Origin: Pseudomonadota bacterium
Lineage (GTDB): Bacteria; Pseudomonadota; Alphaproteobacteria; Acetobacterales; Acetobacteraceae
Assembly (NCBI GenBank): GCA_021828605.1
Contig: JAJZEG010000109.1
Location: 1-27,792, forward strand
Length of the DNA stretch: 27,792 nucleotides
Direction: 5' to 3'
Shown: one piece after another, positions 1-7,348 of the stretch
Layout of the letters: each line of letters opens with the position of its first letter
How positions within the stretch are numbered: the stretch's first letter is position 1
Position numbers and translations under genes: made by a program
Notes under the pieces: model-generated
What the model saw: only the letters and a program-made list of their open reading frames with translations
Databases searched by the model: none
What the model was told of the DNA's origin: nothing

Positions 1-84
1 CGGCGGTTGTGGTTGCGTACCACGCGGCGCGCGGGGTCCGGGATCAAACATCGAAACCGCGATGATCTCTAAAAACATCGAACG

Positions 85-119
85 CTAGAGTGTTTCTCAA
101 CTGATGAGAAACACTCTAG
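85..119. repeat. Perfect 15-bp inverted repeat (hairpin), REP-like
   Basis: Arms at 85-99 and 105-119 are perfect reverse complements (left arm CTAGAGTGTTTCTCA), separated by a 5-base centre. No T-run follows directly on either strand, so it is not a classic intrinsic terminator. It lies downstream of the tRNA-Gly gene, which is transcribed toward it. It could be an RNA-end-stabilising or termination structure, a protein-binding palindrome, or a copy of a dispersed palindromic repeat of the CTAGAG type common in alphaproteobacteria. The structure is certain from sequence; the role is inference. Confidence 0.75.
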
Positions 120-145
120 TAATGTTGTGGCGAGCAATTTCAACA

Positions 146-177
146 ACCTGACTGTAATCGGGCGATTCCAGTCAGGT
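146..177. repeat. Hairpin 3' of tRNA-Gly
   Basis: Outer arms 146-154 (ACCTGACTG) and 169-177 (CAGTCAGGT) pair perfectly. After one mismatch the inner arms 156-160 (AATCG) and 163-167 (CGATT) pair too, so the whole segment can fold into one stem. It starts about 23 bases past the CCA end of the tRNA, in the direction of tRNA transcription. It may mark the end of the tRNA precursor, but there is no U-tract, so terminator function is only a possibility. Confidence 0.5.
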
Positions 178-199
178 GGTTATTGCTCTAGGAAAAAAC

Positions 200-274
200 T
201 GGAGCGGGCGATGGGATTCGAACCCACGACCCCAACCTTGGCAAGGTTGTGCTCTACCCCTGAGCTACGCCCGC
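200..274 (-). tRNA. tRNA-Gly (anticodon GCC)
   Basis: Read on the minus strand, the gene begins GCGGGCGTAGCTCAG and ends with the matching acceptor strand CGCCCGC, discriminator T and an encoded CCA (plus-strand TGG at 200-202). The 7-bp acceptor stem pairs fully. The T arm carries GGTTCGAATCC, and the anticodon loop TTGCCAA gives GCC (plus-strand 240-242), which decodes GGC/GGT glycine codons. The length of 75 nt with CCA is normal for tRNA-Gly. It stands alone, with its own likely promoter at 290-318. Confidence 0.97.
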
Positions 275-289
275 ACACTGGGTGGGATG

Positions 290-318
290 GCCATACTGCG
301 AGCCGCGCGCGATTGCAA
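290..318 (-). promoter_or_regulatory. Predicted sigma-70-type promoter of tRNA-Gly
   Basis: On the minus strand a TTGCAA (-35, 313-318) is followed after exactly 17 bases by TATGGC (-10, 290-295). That puts the start of transcription a few bases before the tRNA 5' end at 274. The match is moderate and not tested. Confidence 0.45.
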
Positions 319-442
319 GCGGTCAGATCATCGCCTATTTCACGGGGGCTATCAGCTTAACAGCGGGAGGCGGGCGTGCGGTCGTGGACTTGCGCCCGGC
401 GCATCGCGCATCATCTCCTGACCAACGCGATTGGATTGTCTC

Positions 443-1369
443 ATGGAACTGCTCGACGCACATAAATCCCAGCCTGATCACGGCATTATTATCGATGGTG
501 ATCAAACCACGTTCATGGCCGACGTGATCGAGGCGTCGCGGCGCATGCCGGTTTTGGTCGATTTTTGGGCGACGTGGTGCGGGCCTTGCAAAACCTTGAC
601 GCCGACGCTGGAAAAATTGGTTCGCGCGGCGGGCGGCAAGGTGCGGCTGGTTAAAATCGATGTTGATCGTAATCGCGCCTTGGTGGAACAGCTTTCCGGT
701 TTGGGCTTGCCGTTGCAATCGATCCCGACGGTCGCGGCGTTCTGGCAGGGGCAGATTGCTGATTTATTCCAGGGTGCGCTGCCCGAGAGCGAAATCCGCC
801 GCTTCATCGAGGCGTTGATGAAACTGGCGGGCACTGTGGCGCCCGTGGCGGATTTGATCAGCGAAGCGCGCACGGCGTTCGATGCGGGCGATTTCGAGCA
901 GGCGGCAGGGCTGTTTGAAGCCGCCCTTGAGGAAGACGCCGAGAAGCCCGAAGCCTGGGCTGGGCTCGCGCGCAGTTTCCTGGGCTTGCAGGACGAGACC
1001 GCCGCTGAGCATGCGCTGGGCCGGGTGCCCGCCAAACTGGCGGATCATGCCGAAATTACCGGCGCACAATCCGCACTGGCCTTGGCGCGGGAGGGTCATG
1101 CGGCGATGGCGGCGCGAGCGAGTTTTGAGCAAAAACTTGCAGCCAATCCCGATGATCACGAAGCGCGCTACGAGCTGGCCACCGCCTTGAATGCGGCAGG
1201 GGCGCGCGAGGAAGCGGCTGAGGCGTTGCTCACCATCCTGCGCAAGCAGCGGGGCTGGAATGAGGGAGCTGCACGGCTGCAATTGCTGAAATTATTCGAA
1301 AGCTGGGGCCTGGAAGATCCGGTGAGCATTGCCGCGCGGCGTAAATTATCGACGCTGCTGTTTAGCTGA
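443..1369 (+). CDS. ybbN: Thioredoxin-domain/TPR co-chaperone (CnoX/YbbN family)
   Basis: The 308-residue protein has an N-terminal thioredoxin fold (about residues 15-115) and a helical, TPR-like C-terminal half (about 130-300, rich in Ala/Glu/Leu). This is the architecture of CnoX (YbbN), which protects unfolding proteins from oxidation and hands clients to GroEL or DnaK. The active site is WCGPC with cysteines at 46 and 49, a redox-competent motif. E. coli YbbN has SQHC instead and is a weak reductase. The ORF extends to a TTG at 431, but the ATG at 443 is the more likely start; no strong Shine-Dalgarno is visible. The next gene starts 11 bases after the stop, so the two are probably cotranscribed. 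Cytoplasmic. Confidence 0.88.
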   Translation: MELLDAHKSQPDHGIIIDGDQTTFMADVIEASRRMPVLVDFWATWCGPCKTLTPTLEKLVRAAGGKVRLVKIDVDRNRALVEQLSGLGLPLQSIPTVAAFWQGQIADLFQGALPESEIRRFIEALMKLAGTVAPVADLISEARTAFDAGDFEQAAGLFEAALEEDAEKPEAWAGLARSFLGLQDETAAEHALGRVPAKLADHAEITGAQSALALAREGHAAMAARASFEQKLAANPDDHEARYELATALNAAGAREEAAEALLTILRKQRGWNEGAARLQLLKLFESWGLEDPVSIAARRKLSTLLFS

Positions 1370-1380
1370 TTGGCGTTGGG

Positions 1381-2031
1381 ATGACCGAGGATGATGACGC
1401 AACCGCAATCGAACTCCCCGAGATTTTCCCGATCTTTCCGCTGAACGGTGCGTTGTTGCTGCCGCGCGGACGTCTGCCGCTGAATATTTTCGAGCCGCGC
1501 TATCTCGCGATGGTCGATGACGCGCTGGGCGCCGGGCGAATGCTGGGCATGATCCAGTCCGATACGCGCAAGCCCGCGACCGGCAATGGTCCTGGGTTGT
1601 TTCGGGTGGGGTGTTTGGGCCGGTTATCGGCGTTTAGCGAAACCGATGACGGGCGCTATTTAATCACTTTGACCGGGGTGGTGCGTTTTACCGTGATTGA
1701 TGAATTGCCGGTCAAGCGCGGCTACCGGCGGATCAGGGCTGAGTTTAGCAGTTTCGCCGATGATTTGCTGCCGCTTGAGAATAGCGAATCGGGCATTGAC
1801 CGCGACGCGATCATTGCGGCGTTGCATCCCTATTTTGCGGCGGTTGATATTGATGCGAATTGGGAAGCGATCCACACCATGCCCGATGATGATTTGCTCA
1901 TCACCCTTTCCATGGCCTGCCCATTCAGCCCGCCGGAAAAACAGGCCTTGCTGGAAGCGGATGGCACGATCGCGCGTGCCGAGGTGCTATTGGCTTTGTT
2001 GGAAATCAACGCCCATCAGCCGCGCATCTAG
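1381..2031 (+). CDS. LON-substrate-binding (Lon N-terminal) domain protein
   Basis: This 216-residue protein is essentially only the N-terminal substrate-recognition domain of Lon protease (PF02190). Conserved marks are FPLNGALLLPRGRLPLNIFE near residues 18-37 followed by PRYLAMVDDAL. It has neither the AAA+ ATPase nor the serine protease domain, so it is not a protease. Such stand-alone proteins are widespread in alphaproteobacteria next to thioredoxin-domain genes, and their role is unproven; peptide or protein binding in quality control is a reasonable guess. It sits 11 bases downstream of the CnoX-like gene, suggesting a two-gene proteostasis operon. The ATG start is preceded only by a weak GGCGTTGGG. 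Confidence 0.85.
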   Translation: MTEDDDATAIELPEIFPIFPLNGALLLPRGRLPLNIFEPRYLAMVDDALGAGRMLGMIQSDTRKPATGNGPGLFRVGCLGRLSAFSETDDGRYLITLTGVVRFTVIDELPVKRGYRRIRAEFSSFADDLLPLENSESGIDRDAIIAALHPYFAAVDIDANWEAIHTMPDDDLLITLSMACPFSPPEKQALLEADGTIARAEVLLALLEINAHQPRI

Positions 2032-2052
2032 TTCTTCGCGATTCGCCACGCT

Positions 2053-2541
2053 CTAGAATCGTAGCCGTGCCATCGCCAAACTATCCACGAATTCTCCATC
2101 GCGCAGCACGTCGCCGCGCAGCGTGCCCTCAACCTCAAAGCCGAACTTGCGGTATAGTCGGATCGCGCCGGTATTGTCCGCATTCACCGTGAGGGCAACC
2201 CGCCGCAGGCCGAGCCAATGATCTGCGAGGTCCAGCAATGCCGTCATCAGCGCGCTGCCAACGCCGGATCCGACATGATCATCATGCACGAAAATCAGCA
2301 TCGAGGCGCAATGCGCGGTGCGCCCGCGCCCCGGCATCAGCATCGTCAAGCCGATCACGATCTGGTCGCGCACCGCGACGATGGTATGGTTATCCGGCCC
2401 GAGGCCCCAATTTTCCGCGAAGGCGACGCTCACGAACGGGGTGCGCAGCGTGCCTGCGCGCACGCAAGGCAGGTTCATCAGCGCGGCGATCATCGGTGCA
2501 TCGTCCGGCTCACGGGCGCGCAGCAGCAATTTTTCCATCAT
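2053..2541 (-). CDS. GNAT-family N-acetyltransferase, AaaT/YhhY-like
   Basis: The 162-residue product is a single GNAT domain. Acetyl-CoA-binding motif A is seen as VGSGVGSALM. The C-terminal part (ALTVNADNTGAIRLYRKFGF, then EVEGTLRGD and FVDSLAMAR) closely follows the pattern of E. coli AaaT (YhhY), an L-amino-acid N-acetyltransferase. The substrate here cannot be read from sequence. The ORF is open upstream to 2661, but the ATG at 2541 has AGGGAAG about 6 bases before it, and longer starts would run into the divergent peptidase gene. It is convergent with the Lon-domain gene (21-bp gap) and divergent from the M20 peptidase (59-bp gap), so the two likely share a promoter region. Confidence 0.85.
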   Translation of the reverse strand: MMEKLLLRAREPDDAPMIAALMNLPCVRAGTLRTPFVSVAFAENWGLGPDNHTIVAVRDQIVIGLTMLMPGRGRTAHCASMLIFVHDDHVGSGVGSALMTALLDLADHWLGLRRVALTVNADNTGAIRLYRKFGFEVEGTLRGDVLRDGEFVDSLAMARLRF

Positions 2542-2600
2542 AAGCTTCCCTGACATCGACCAGCTTGGTATCGTCAACTGCGTTACCAAGGAGCGAAACA

Positions 2601-3992
2601 ATGAGCAATTCAGCGATCGAGCCGGTATTGGCCTATATCGACACCCATCTCGATGCGGCACGGGCCCGGTGGTTCGAGTTGCTGCGCATTCCCTCGATCA
2701 GCGCGCAGCCCGCGCATAAGGCCGATTGTCTGCGTGCTGCTGCTTATTTGTGTAACCAGCTCGCTGATTTGGGATTCGACGCGCGCCTGTCGGAAACCGC
2801 TGGTCTGCCGGGGGTGATTGCCACCCATCATCATGCGGGTGCCAATGCGCCACGGGTGTTGTGGTATGGTCATTACGACGTGCAACCGGCTGATCCGTTT
2901 GAATTATGGAATGCGGATCCATTCGATCCGCAACTGATCGATGGGCCGCACGGCAAGCGCGTGGTCGCGCGCGGGGCGGTGGATGATAAGGGGCAGGTGA
3001 TGATGGTGTTGGAAGCCATCCGGGCTTTGCTTGCCACCAACGGCAATTTGCCGATTAATCTGACGGTTTTGCTCGAAGGCGAGGAAGAATGCGGCAGCCC
3101 GTCGCTGGAGGCGATGTTGGAGGCGGAACGCCAGCATCTTGCCGCCGATTTCGTGTTGGTCGCCGATACCAATATGTGGAATATCGACACGCCGGCGATC
3201 ACCACCTCGCTCCGGGGTTTGGCGGCGGTTGAGCTGGTGGTGCATGGCCCTGATCGGGATTTGCATTCGGGCCTGTTCGGCGGCCCGGCGCTGAACCCGA
3301 TCAGGGCGCTGACCCAGGTGCTGGGCGCGCTGTTCGATGAGCATGGCAGCATTCGGATACCGGGTTTTTATGATGATATTGTCGAAATACCGCCCGAGAT
3401 GCTGGAATCCTGGCGTCGCACTGGTTTTGATGATGCCGCTTGGTTACAGGCGATTGGTCTGAGCCGGGCGAGTGGCGAGCGCGGCCTGTCGGTGCTGGAA
3501 CAGAATTGGGCGCGCCCTACGGCGGAAATCAACGGGATTTTCGGGGGATATCAAGGGGCAGGCAGTAAAACCGTCATCCCGGCGCAGGCCGGGGCGAAAC
3601 TGACCTTTCGCTTGGTTCCTGGGCAGGATCCGGCAAAAATTGTTGAAGGGTTCAAGCAATTTGTCCATGCGCATCTGCTGGCGGATGCTCGGGCCGAATT
3701 TATCGTCGGCGGTGCATCGGCGGGGTTGATGGTGCCGATTGATGCGCCGTATGTGCGCGCAGCACGCGGCGCGTTGGAGGCGGAGTTTGGCGTGCCCCCT
3801 GTGCTCGCGGGGTGTGGCGCGTCGATCCCGGTGGTTGAGGCGTTTGAGCGCCAGCTTGGCTTGCGCACCTTGCTGGTTGGGTTTGGGTTGGATGATGATT
3901 GCATTCATTCGCCGAACGAAAAATTCGAGATGCGGTGTTTTCATCGGGGTATGCGGGCCGAGGCGCGCATGCTGGCGGCCTTTGGCGGGTGA
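2601..3992 (+). CDS. M20-family metallopeptidase (dipeptidase-like)
   Basis: This 463-residue zinc metallopeptidase has the M20 layout: a catalytic domain split by a dimerisation (lid) domain at about residues 215-370. Metal and catalytic residues visible are His91 and Asp93 in YGHYDVQ, Asp128 in GAVDDKG, the glutamate pair in LLEGEEE (about 161-162), and the C-terminal histidine in CIHSPNE. M20 members of this subgroup cleave dipeptides or peptide-like amides in the cytoplasm. No signal peptide is present. The start is the ATG at 2601, preceded by AAGGAG at 8 bases spacing. The stop overlaps the next gene by 4 bases, so translation is probably coupled with the glycosyltransferase. Confidence 0.92.
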   Translation: MSNSAIEPVLAYIDTHLDAARARWFELLRIPSISAQPAHKADCLRAAAYLCNQLADLGFDARLSETAGLPGVIATHHHAGANAPRVLWYGHYDVQPADPFELWNADPFDPQLIDGPHGKRVVARGAVDDKGQVMMVLEAIRALLATNGNLPINLTVLLEGEEECGSPSLEAMLEAERQHLAADFVLVADTNMWNIDTPAITTSLRGLAAVELVVHGPDRDLHSGLFGGPALNPIRALTQVLGALFDEHGSIRIPGFYDDIVEIPPEMLESWRRTGFDDAAWLQAIGLSRASGERGLSVLEQNWARPTAEINGIFGGYQGAGSKTVIPAQAGAKLTFRLVPGQDPAKIVEGFKQFVHAHLLADARAEFIVGGASAGLMVPIDAPYVRAARGALEAEFGVPPVLAGCGASIPVVEAFERQLGLRTLLVGFGLDDDCIHSPNEKFEMRCFHRGMRAEARMLAAFGG

Positions 3993-4939
3993 GTGCGCTG
4001 CGCATCAATACCAGGCTGGTCACGCAATATCGCCCGGGCCTCGGCGAGGTGCAGGCGCGGAGCCGCGCCGCCTCACCGCTCGATCCGGTATTTCGCCCCT
4101 ATGCGCGGCGCCTGCGCCCGGCATGGCCGGATCGGCCCATCGGTAAGCCGCTGGTTTACAGCACCTTGTTCGGCAGTGACTTCTATGAGGATTGCCTTGA
4201 TCTGACCTTGATGAGTTTGCATCGCTATGGCGGCTATCGGGGTGATGTTTTGTTGCTCACCGACCGACCGGCAGCCGGGTTGCGCCGTCGATTTGGTCCG
4301 TATGTTGCAGGCGAATTGACAATCCAGCCCATCGATTACGCTGACCTCGACACCGCGATGTTACAGCGGTTTCGGCTGGCTGAGTTTGGCGTGGCGGCGC
4401 AGGGGCCATTTTTGCATTTGGACAGCGATATTCTGGTGCTGGCGCCGATCGCGCCGCTGCTTGCGGCGGCAAGTGCCTCGGATAAATTGCTGATCGCGAC
4501 CGAAGATCGGTTTTGCCCTGGCTATCACGGCGTCGCCGCGCAGGATTTGCCCGAAGATGGGGTGACCGATTGGTATGGCGTGTGGTTGATGAAACAGCGG
4601 GCGAGTGCGATTGCGCAGTTGCGTTTTGCCAATGCCGGTGCGTTTGCCTTTGGCCGCTTGGCACCGTTTGCGGCGTTGTTCGCCGAAGTGCTTGAAATTG
4701 GGCTGGCGCAACGCGGCACCCGCTTTGCCCATTTCGGCGATCAGCCGATTTTCAATATTTTGTTGCACGAACAAAATATAGCTGATTTCACCACGCTCGA
4801 TGCGATGATGGATTATTTGCGTCCGGTCAGTCGCCCATCGCGCGGGCGGTTGATGCATTTCAATTCGATGCAAGGTGGGGCTGCGAAATATCATGCGATG
4901 CGCGCATTCCTTGATGCGTGCGCGGTGGCCGATGACTAA
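3989..4939 (+). CDS. Putative GT-A-type glycosyltransferase (DxD motif)
   Basis: About 316 residues if translation starts at the GTG at 3989, which overlaps the upstream stop (GTGA). The reading frame is open back to 3899, so the start is uncertain. Features are a Rossmann-like start near residues 55-92 (LVYSTLFGSDFYEDCLD, DVLLLTD) and HLDSDILVL near 143-151, whose Asp145-Ser-Asp147 is a typical metal/nucleotide-sugar DxD motif. A later FGDQPIFN and a final HFNSM also fit GT8-like enzymes. The acceptor is unknown. No membrane segment is seen. It sits between a peptidase and an ABC exporter with overlaps on both sides; whether it acts with them is unclear. Confidence 0.65.
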   Translation: MSALRINTRLVTQYRPGLGEVQARSRAASPLDPVFRPYARRLRPAWPDRPIGKPLVYSTLFGSDFYEDCLDLTLMSLHRYGGYRGDVLLLTDRPAAGLRRRFGPYVAGELTIQPIDYADLDTAMLQRFRLAEFGVAAQGPFLHLDSDILVLAPIAPLLAAASASDKLLIATEDRFCPGYHGVAAQDLPEDGVTDWYGVWLMKQRASAIAQLRFANAGAFAFGRLAPFAALFAEVLEIGLAQRGTRFAHFGDQPIFNILLHEQNIADFTTLDAMMDYLRPVSRPSRGRLMHFNSMQGGAAKYHAMRAFLDACAVADD

Positions 4940-5552
4940 TGGCTTGGTGGTGCAGCGCCTGATCGGCGCGGCGGGCGGTCCCTTTAGTTTTAACCTGGCA
5001 CCGGGGGCGGCGATGGCAATTACCGGCCCGTCGGGTGCGGGGAAATCGGTGTTGTTGCGCATGATTGCGGATTTGGATCCGCATCAAGGCACGGTTGCGC
5101 TCAATGGCGTTGAGCGTGCAGGCGTGTCTGCGCCGCAATGGCGTTTGCAAGTCGGGTATCTCGCTGCCGAACCGGGCTGGTGGCATGAGCGAGCAGGGGC
5201 GCATTTCGCCGATCGGGCGGCGGCGGATGCGCTGATGGCGCGATTGGCGCTGCGCGCCGAATTGCTGGATCAGCCGGTGCATCGGCTATCGACCGGCGAG
5301 CGGCTGCGTTTGGCGTTGATCCGCAGCCTGCTGAACGATCCGGCGGTGCTGCTGCTCGATGAGCCAACCGGGGCGCTGGATCCTCATGCCACCACGCTGG
5401 TCGAAGCGCTGCTGATCGAGCGGCTGCGCGCGGGCACATCGCTGATTTTGGTCACCCATGATGGCGAACAAGCGACCCGGCTGCGGGCCAGCCATTGGCA
5501 TCTCGAAGCGGGTCAGCTCAGCGCCGTCGCCGCGCAACCGGCGGAGGCATAA
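4932..5552 (+). CDS. fetA: ABC transporter ATP-binding protein, FetA (YbbL)-like
   Basis: This 206-residue stand-alone ABC ATPase shows Walker A GPSGAGKS (32-39), a signature LSTGE near 119-123 and Walker B LLLDEP near 140-145, with the switch histidine in THD. The start ATG overlaps the preceding stop by 8 bases, and the stop overlaps the next start as TAATG. The partner is the UPF0014 membrane protein that follows; the pair matches FetAB of E. coli, an exporter linked to iron homeostasis and peroxide resistance. It is short for an ABC ATPase, as FetA is. The assignment rests largely on the partner gene. Confidence 0.85.
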   Translation: MTNGLVVQRLIGAAGGPFSFNLAPGAAMAITGPSGAGKSVLLRMIADLDPHQGTVALNGVERAGVSAPQWRLQVGYLAAEPGWWHERAGAHFADRAAADALMARLALRAELLDQPVHRLSTGERLRLALIRSLLNDPAVLLLDEPTGALDPHATTLVEALLIERLRAGTSLILVTHDGEQATRLRASHWHLEAGQLSAVAAQPAEA

Positions 5553-6343
5553 TGCATCCGATTTCGCTCACGCCGGTTGATTTATTGATCGCGGCCTCGT
5601 TGGTTTTGCTCGATGCGGTGGTGTCGATCTGGCTTGGATTGCGTTTGCATCGCCAGATTCTGGTCGCGGCGATCCGCTGCACGGTGCAGCTTTTGCTGGT
5701 GGGGTATTTGCTGCGCTGGGTGTTTCATATCGATCAACCGCTGATTACGCTGGGGTTGATTGTGCTCATGGTGGCGATTGCCGGGCGGGAAGTGGCGGCG
5801 CGACCCGAGCAGAAGCTGGTCCGCTATGGCAACCAGATTGCCGGATTATCGGCGGTGGCGCTGGCGACATTTGTGACCGCCAGTTTCGCCCTCGCAACCG
5901 CTTTGCGCCCGCATCCGTGGTTTGCGGCGCGCTACGCCATCCCGCTCGCGGGAATCATGCTGGGCAATGCGCTTAATGCTGCCTCGCTCTCGCTGGATGC
6001 GCTGTTATCGGGGGTGTTGCGCGAGCGCGCGGCCATTGAGGCGCAGTTGGCGCTGGGGGTGCGGTTCCGCGACGCGACCAAGCCGTTGATTCGCAATGCG
6101 GTGCGGCGCGGCCTGCTGCCGGTGATTAATGTGATGTCGGCGGCGGGTATCGTGACCTTGCCGGGCATTATGACCGGCCAGATTCTTGCCGGATTATCGC
6201 CGATTGAGGCGGTTAAATATCAGATTTTGCTGATGTTTTTATTGGCGGGCGCGAATGGGATCGCGGCTGTTGGTGCGGCCTATTTCGCCATGGCGCGCCT
6301 GACCGATGCGCGCGAGCGACTGCGCATTGATTTTCTCTCCTGA
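5552..6343 (+). CDS. fetB: UPF0014 membrane permease, FetB (YbbM)-like
   Basis: The 263-residue integral membrane protein has about seven hydrophobic segments, beginning VDLLIAASLVLLDAVVSIWL. Family-typical features are PLAGIMLGNALNAASLSLD, a run of basic and acidic residues around RERAAIEAQLALG, and LPGIMTGQILAG. These define UPF0014 permeases, which pair with FetA-type ATPases and are implicated in iron export. GGAGG at 5543-5547 precedes the ATG by 4 bases. Its start overlaps the fetA stop by one base, so the two subunits are translationally coupled. It is the last gene of the four-gene plus-strand set; a new promoter follows its stop. Confidence 0.88.
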   Translation: MHPISLTPVDLLIAASLVLLDAVVSIWLGLRLHRQILVAAIRCTVQLLLVGYLLRWVFHIDQPLITLGLIVLMVAIAGREVAARPEQKLVRYGNQIAGLSAVALATFVTASFALATALRPHPWFAARYAIPLAGIMLGNALNAASLSLDALLSGVLRERAAIEAQLALGVRFRDATKPLIRNAVRRGLLPVINVMSAAGIVTLPGIMTGQILAGLSPIEAVKYQILLMFLLAGANGIAAVGAAYFAMARLTDARERLRIDFLS

Positions 6344-6352
6344 GAAAACACT

Positions 6353-6382
6353 TTGCATCACAAAGTAGTTTGTGACTATAGT
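6353..6382 (+). promoter_or_regulatory. Predicted promoter of the 6405-8562 operon
   Basis: TTGCAT (6353-6358) and TATAGT (6377-6382) are separated by 18 bases, a plausible -35/-10 pair. The first gene starts at 6405 with AGGAGG before its ATG. A palindrome fills the spacer (separate entry). This is prediction from consensus only. Confidence 0.5.
6358..6375. promoter_or_regulatory. Palindromic operator candidate in the promoter spacer
   Basis: TCACAAA (6358-6364) and TTTGTGA (6369-6375) are perfect inverted arms around GTAG. A second dyad, ACTTTG (6350-6355) with CAAAGT (6361-6366), overlaps it. The dyad lies between the predicted -35 and -10, the usual place for a repressor. The natural candidate to bind it is the winged-helix protein encoded as the second gene of the same operon. 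The symmetry is seen directly; the function is inferred. Confidence 0.55.
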
Positions 6383-6404
6383 GCAATCCTCATAGGAGGA
6401 CGCA

Positions 6405-6965
6405 ATGACCATTTCCCGCCCGGAAGCCGAGCAATCTCTCGCCGCCATCCAAGCGGCCCATCAGGAAAGTCGTCACCGCAGCGCCTATCGGCGAGCCGCC
6501 CCCTATATTTTTGGCTGGGGAATTGTTTGGGCGCTAGGCTATTTGGGCATGACCGTCCTGCCGATTGGCACGGCCAACATCGTTTGGTTGGTTCTAATTT
6601 GTGCGATGATCGGCTTCAGTGCGGTGGTGATGCGCCGACAATCGGCGTCGAAACTAAGCTGGGGGCGCATCGCGCTGTATTTGGTTGTGCCGACAGTGGC
6701 CTTGATTATTGTGGTCAACCTGATTGTGAATGGTTTTTCAATCCATAACCGAACCGATATTTCGGCATTGTTTGTTTTTGTGGTGGCCGCTGGCTATGCC
6801 ATCAGCGGACTGAAATATGGCCGGTGGTATGGTCAGCTTGGGCTGGGCATCGCGCTAATCACCGCACTGGGCCTGTGGCTGCTGCCGCCCGGTTGGAAAT
6901 TCGACATTTTTTATCTCGATGCCGCCTGTCTGTTGCTGGCCGGTTTTTGGTTCCGGCGCGCTTGA
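6405..6965 (+). CDS. Six-TM membrane protein of unknown function
   Basis: A 186-residue protein with about six hydrophobic helices after a charged cytoplasmic N-terminus of about 33 residues (MTISRPEAEQSLAAIQAAHQ, then basic RHRSAYRRAA). It ends with a short basic tail. AGGAGG stands 6 bases before the ATG, the strongest ribosome site in this part of the window. I do not recognise a characterised family. Similar small membrane proteins are often encoded directly before a winged-helix regulator, as here (3-bp gap), which suggests that the two form a sensory or autoregulated pair. Confidence 0.8.
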   Translation: MTISRPEAEQSLAAIQAAHQESRHRSAYRRAAPYIFGWGIVWALGYLGMTVLPIGTANIVWLVLICAMIGFSAVVMRRQSASKLSWGRIALYLVVPTVALIIVVNLIVNGFSIHNRTDISALFVFVVAAGYAISGLKYGRWYGQLGLGIALITALGLWLLPPGWKFDIFYLDAACLLLAGFWFRRA

Positions 6966-6968
6966 TCG

Positions 6969-7325
6969 ATGGCTGATTTTGCCGGACCGCCGGACGAGAC
7001 GATCCACCAAATCGTGCGTCTGAAAATAATGGCGGCCTTGGCCGCTTTGCGCGAACCAGAGATGCTGGAATTTATCCGCCTGCGCGCGATTATTGGCGCG
7101 AGTGATGGCAATTTGGCGTCGCATTTGAATACGCTGGAATCGGCGGGTTACATTGTTACCCATAAAGATTTTGTCGGTAAAAAGCCGCGCACGCGGATCG
7201 CGGTAACCGCCATCGGGCGGGCGGCTCTGGCGCGTCATACAGGCTATCTGCGCGCCATCCTTGATGGCAGCGTGCTTGATGCTAAGGTGGTTAGCGATGC
7301 GGAAGATGCTGTTGAGCATCCGTGA
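6969..7325 (+). CDS. Winged-helix transcriptional regulator (HTH_34/MarR-like)
   Basis: This 118-residue protein is a single winged helix. The recognition helix region is DGNLASHLNTLESAGYI (about 49-65), and the wing is FVGKKPRTRIAVTAIGR. The layout matches the stand-alone HTH_34 class of small regulators related to MarR/ArsR. No ligand-binding domain or metal-binding cysteines are seen. It starts 3 bases after the membrane-protein stop and is followed 23 bases later by a TMEM175-like gene, so it is internal to a four-gene operon. It is a good candidate to bind the palindrome at 6358-6375 and repress its own operon. Confidence 0.85.
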   Translation: MADFAGPPDETIHQIVRLKIMAALAALREPEMLEFIRLRAIIGASDGNLASHLNTLESAGYIVTHKDFVGKKPRTRIAVTAIGRAALARHTGYLRAILDGSVLDAKVVSDAEDAVEHP

Positions 7326-7348
7326 GCCGATGACCGAGGTGACGCATA

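Noticed and set aside
85..119. Palindrome considered as a rho-independent terminator
   Set aside because: The stem is not GC-rich and no T-run follows immediately on either strand, so I list it only as a hairpin.
127..421. Short plus-strand ORFs across the tRNA region
   Set aside because: They run antisense through the tRNA gene, have no ribosome site and show no protein-like features.
502..1035. Minus-strand ORF opposite the CnoX-like gene
   Set aside because: It is a shadow of the strongly supported thioredoxin/TPR frame with Ser/Arg-rich antisense composition.
2040..2063. CGATTC/GAATCG inverted repeat between two convergent genes as a terminator
   Set aside because: Six-base arms with a long loop and no T-run are too weak to call.
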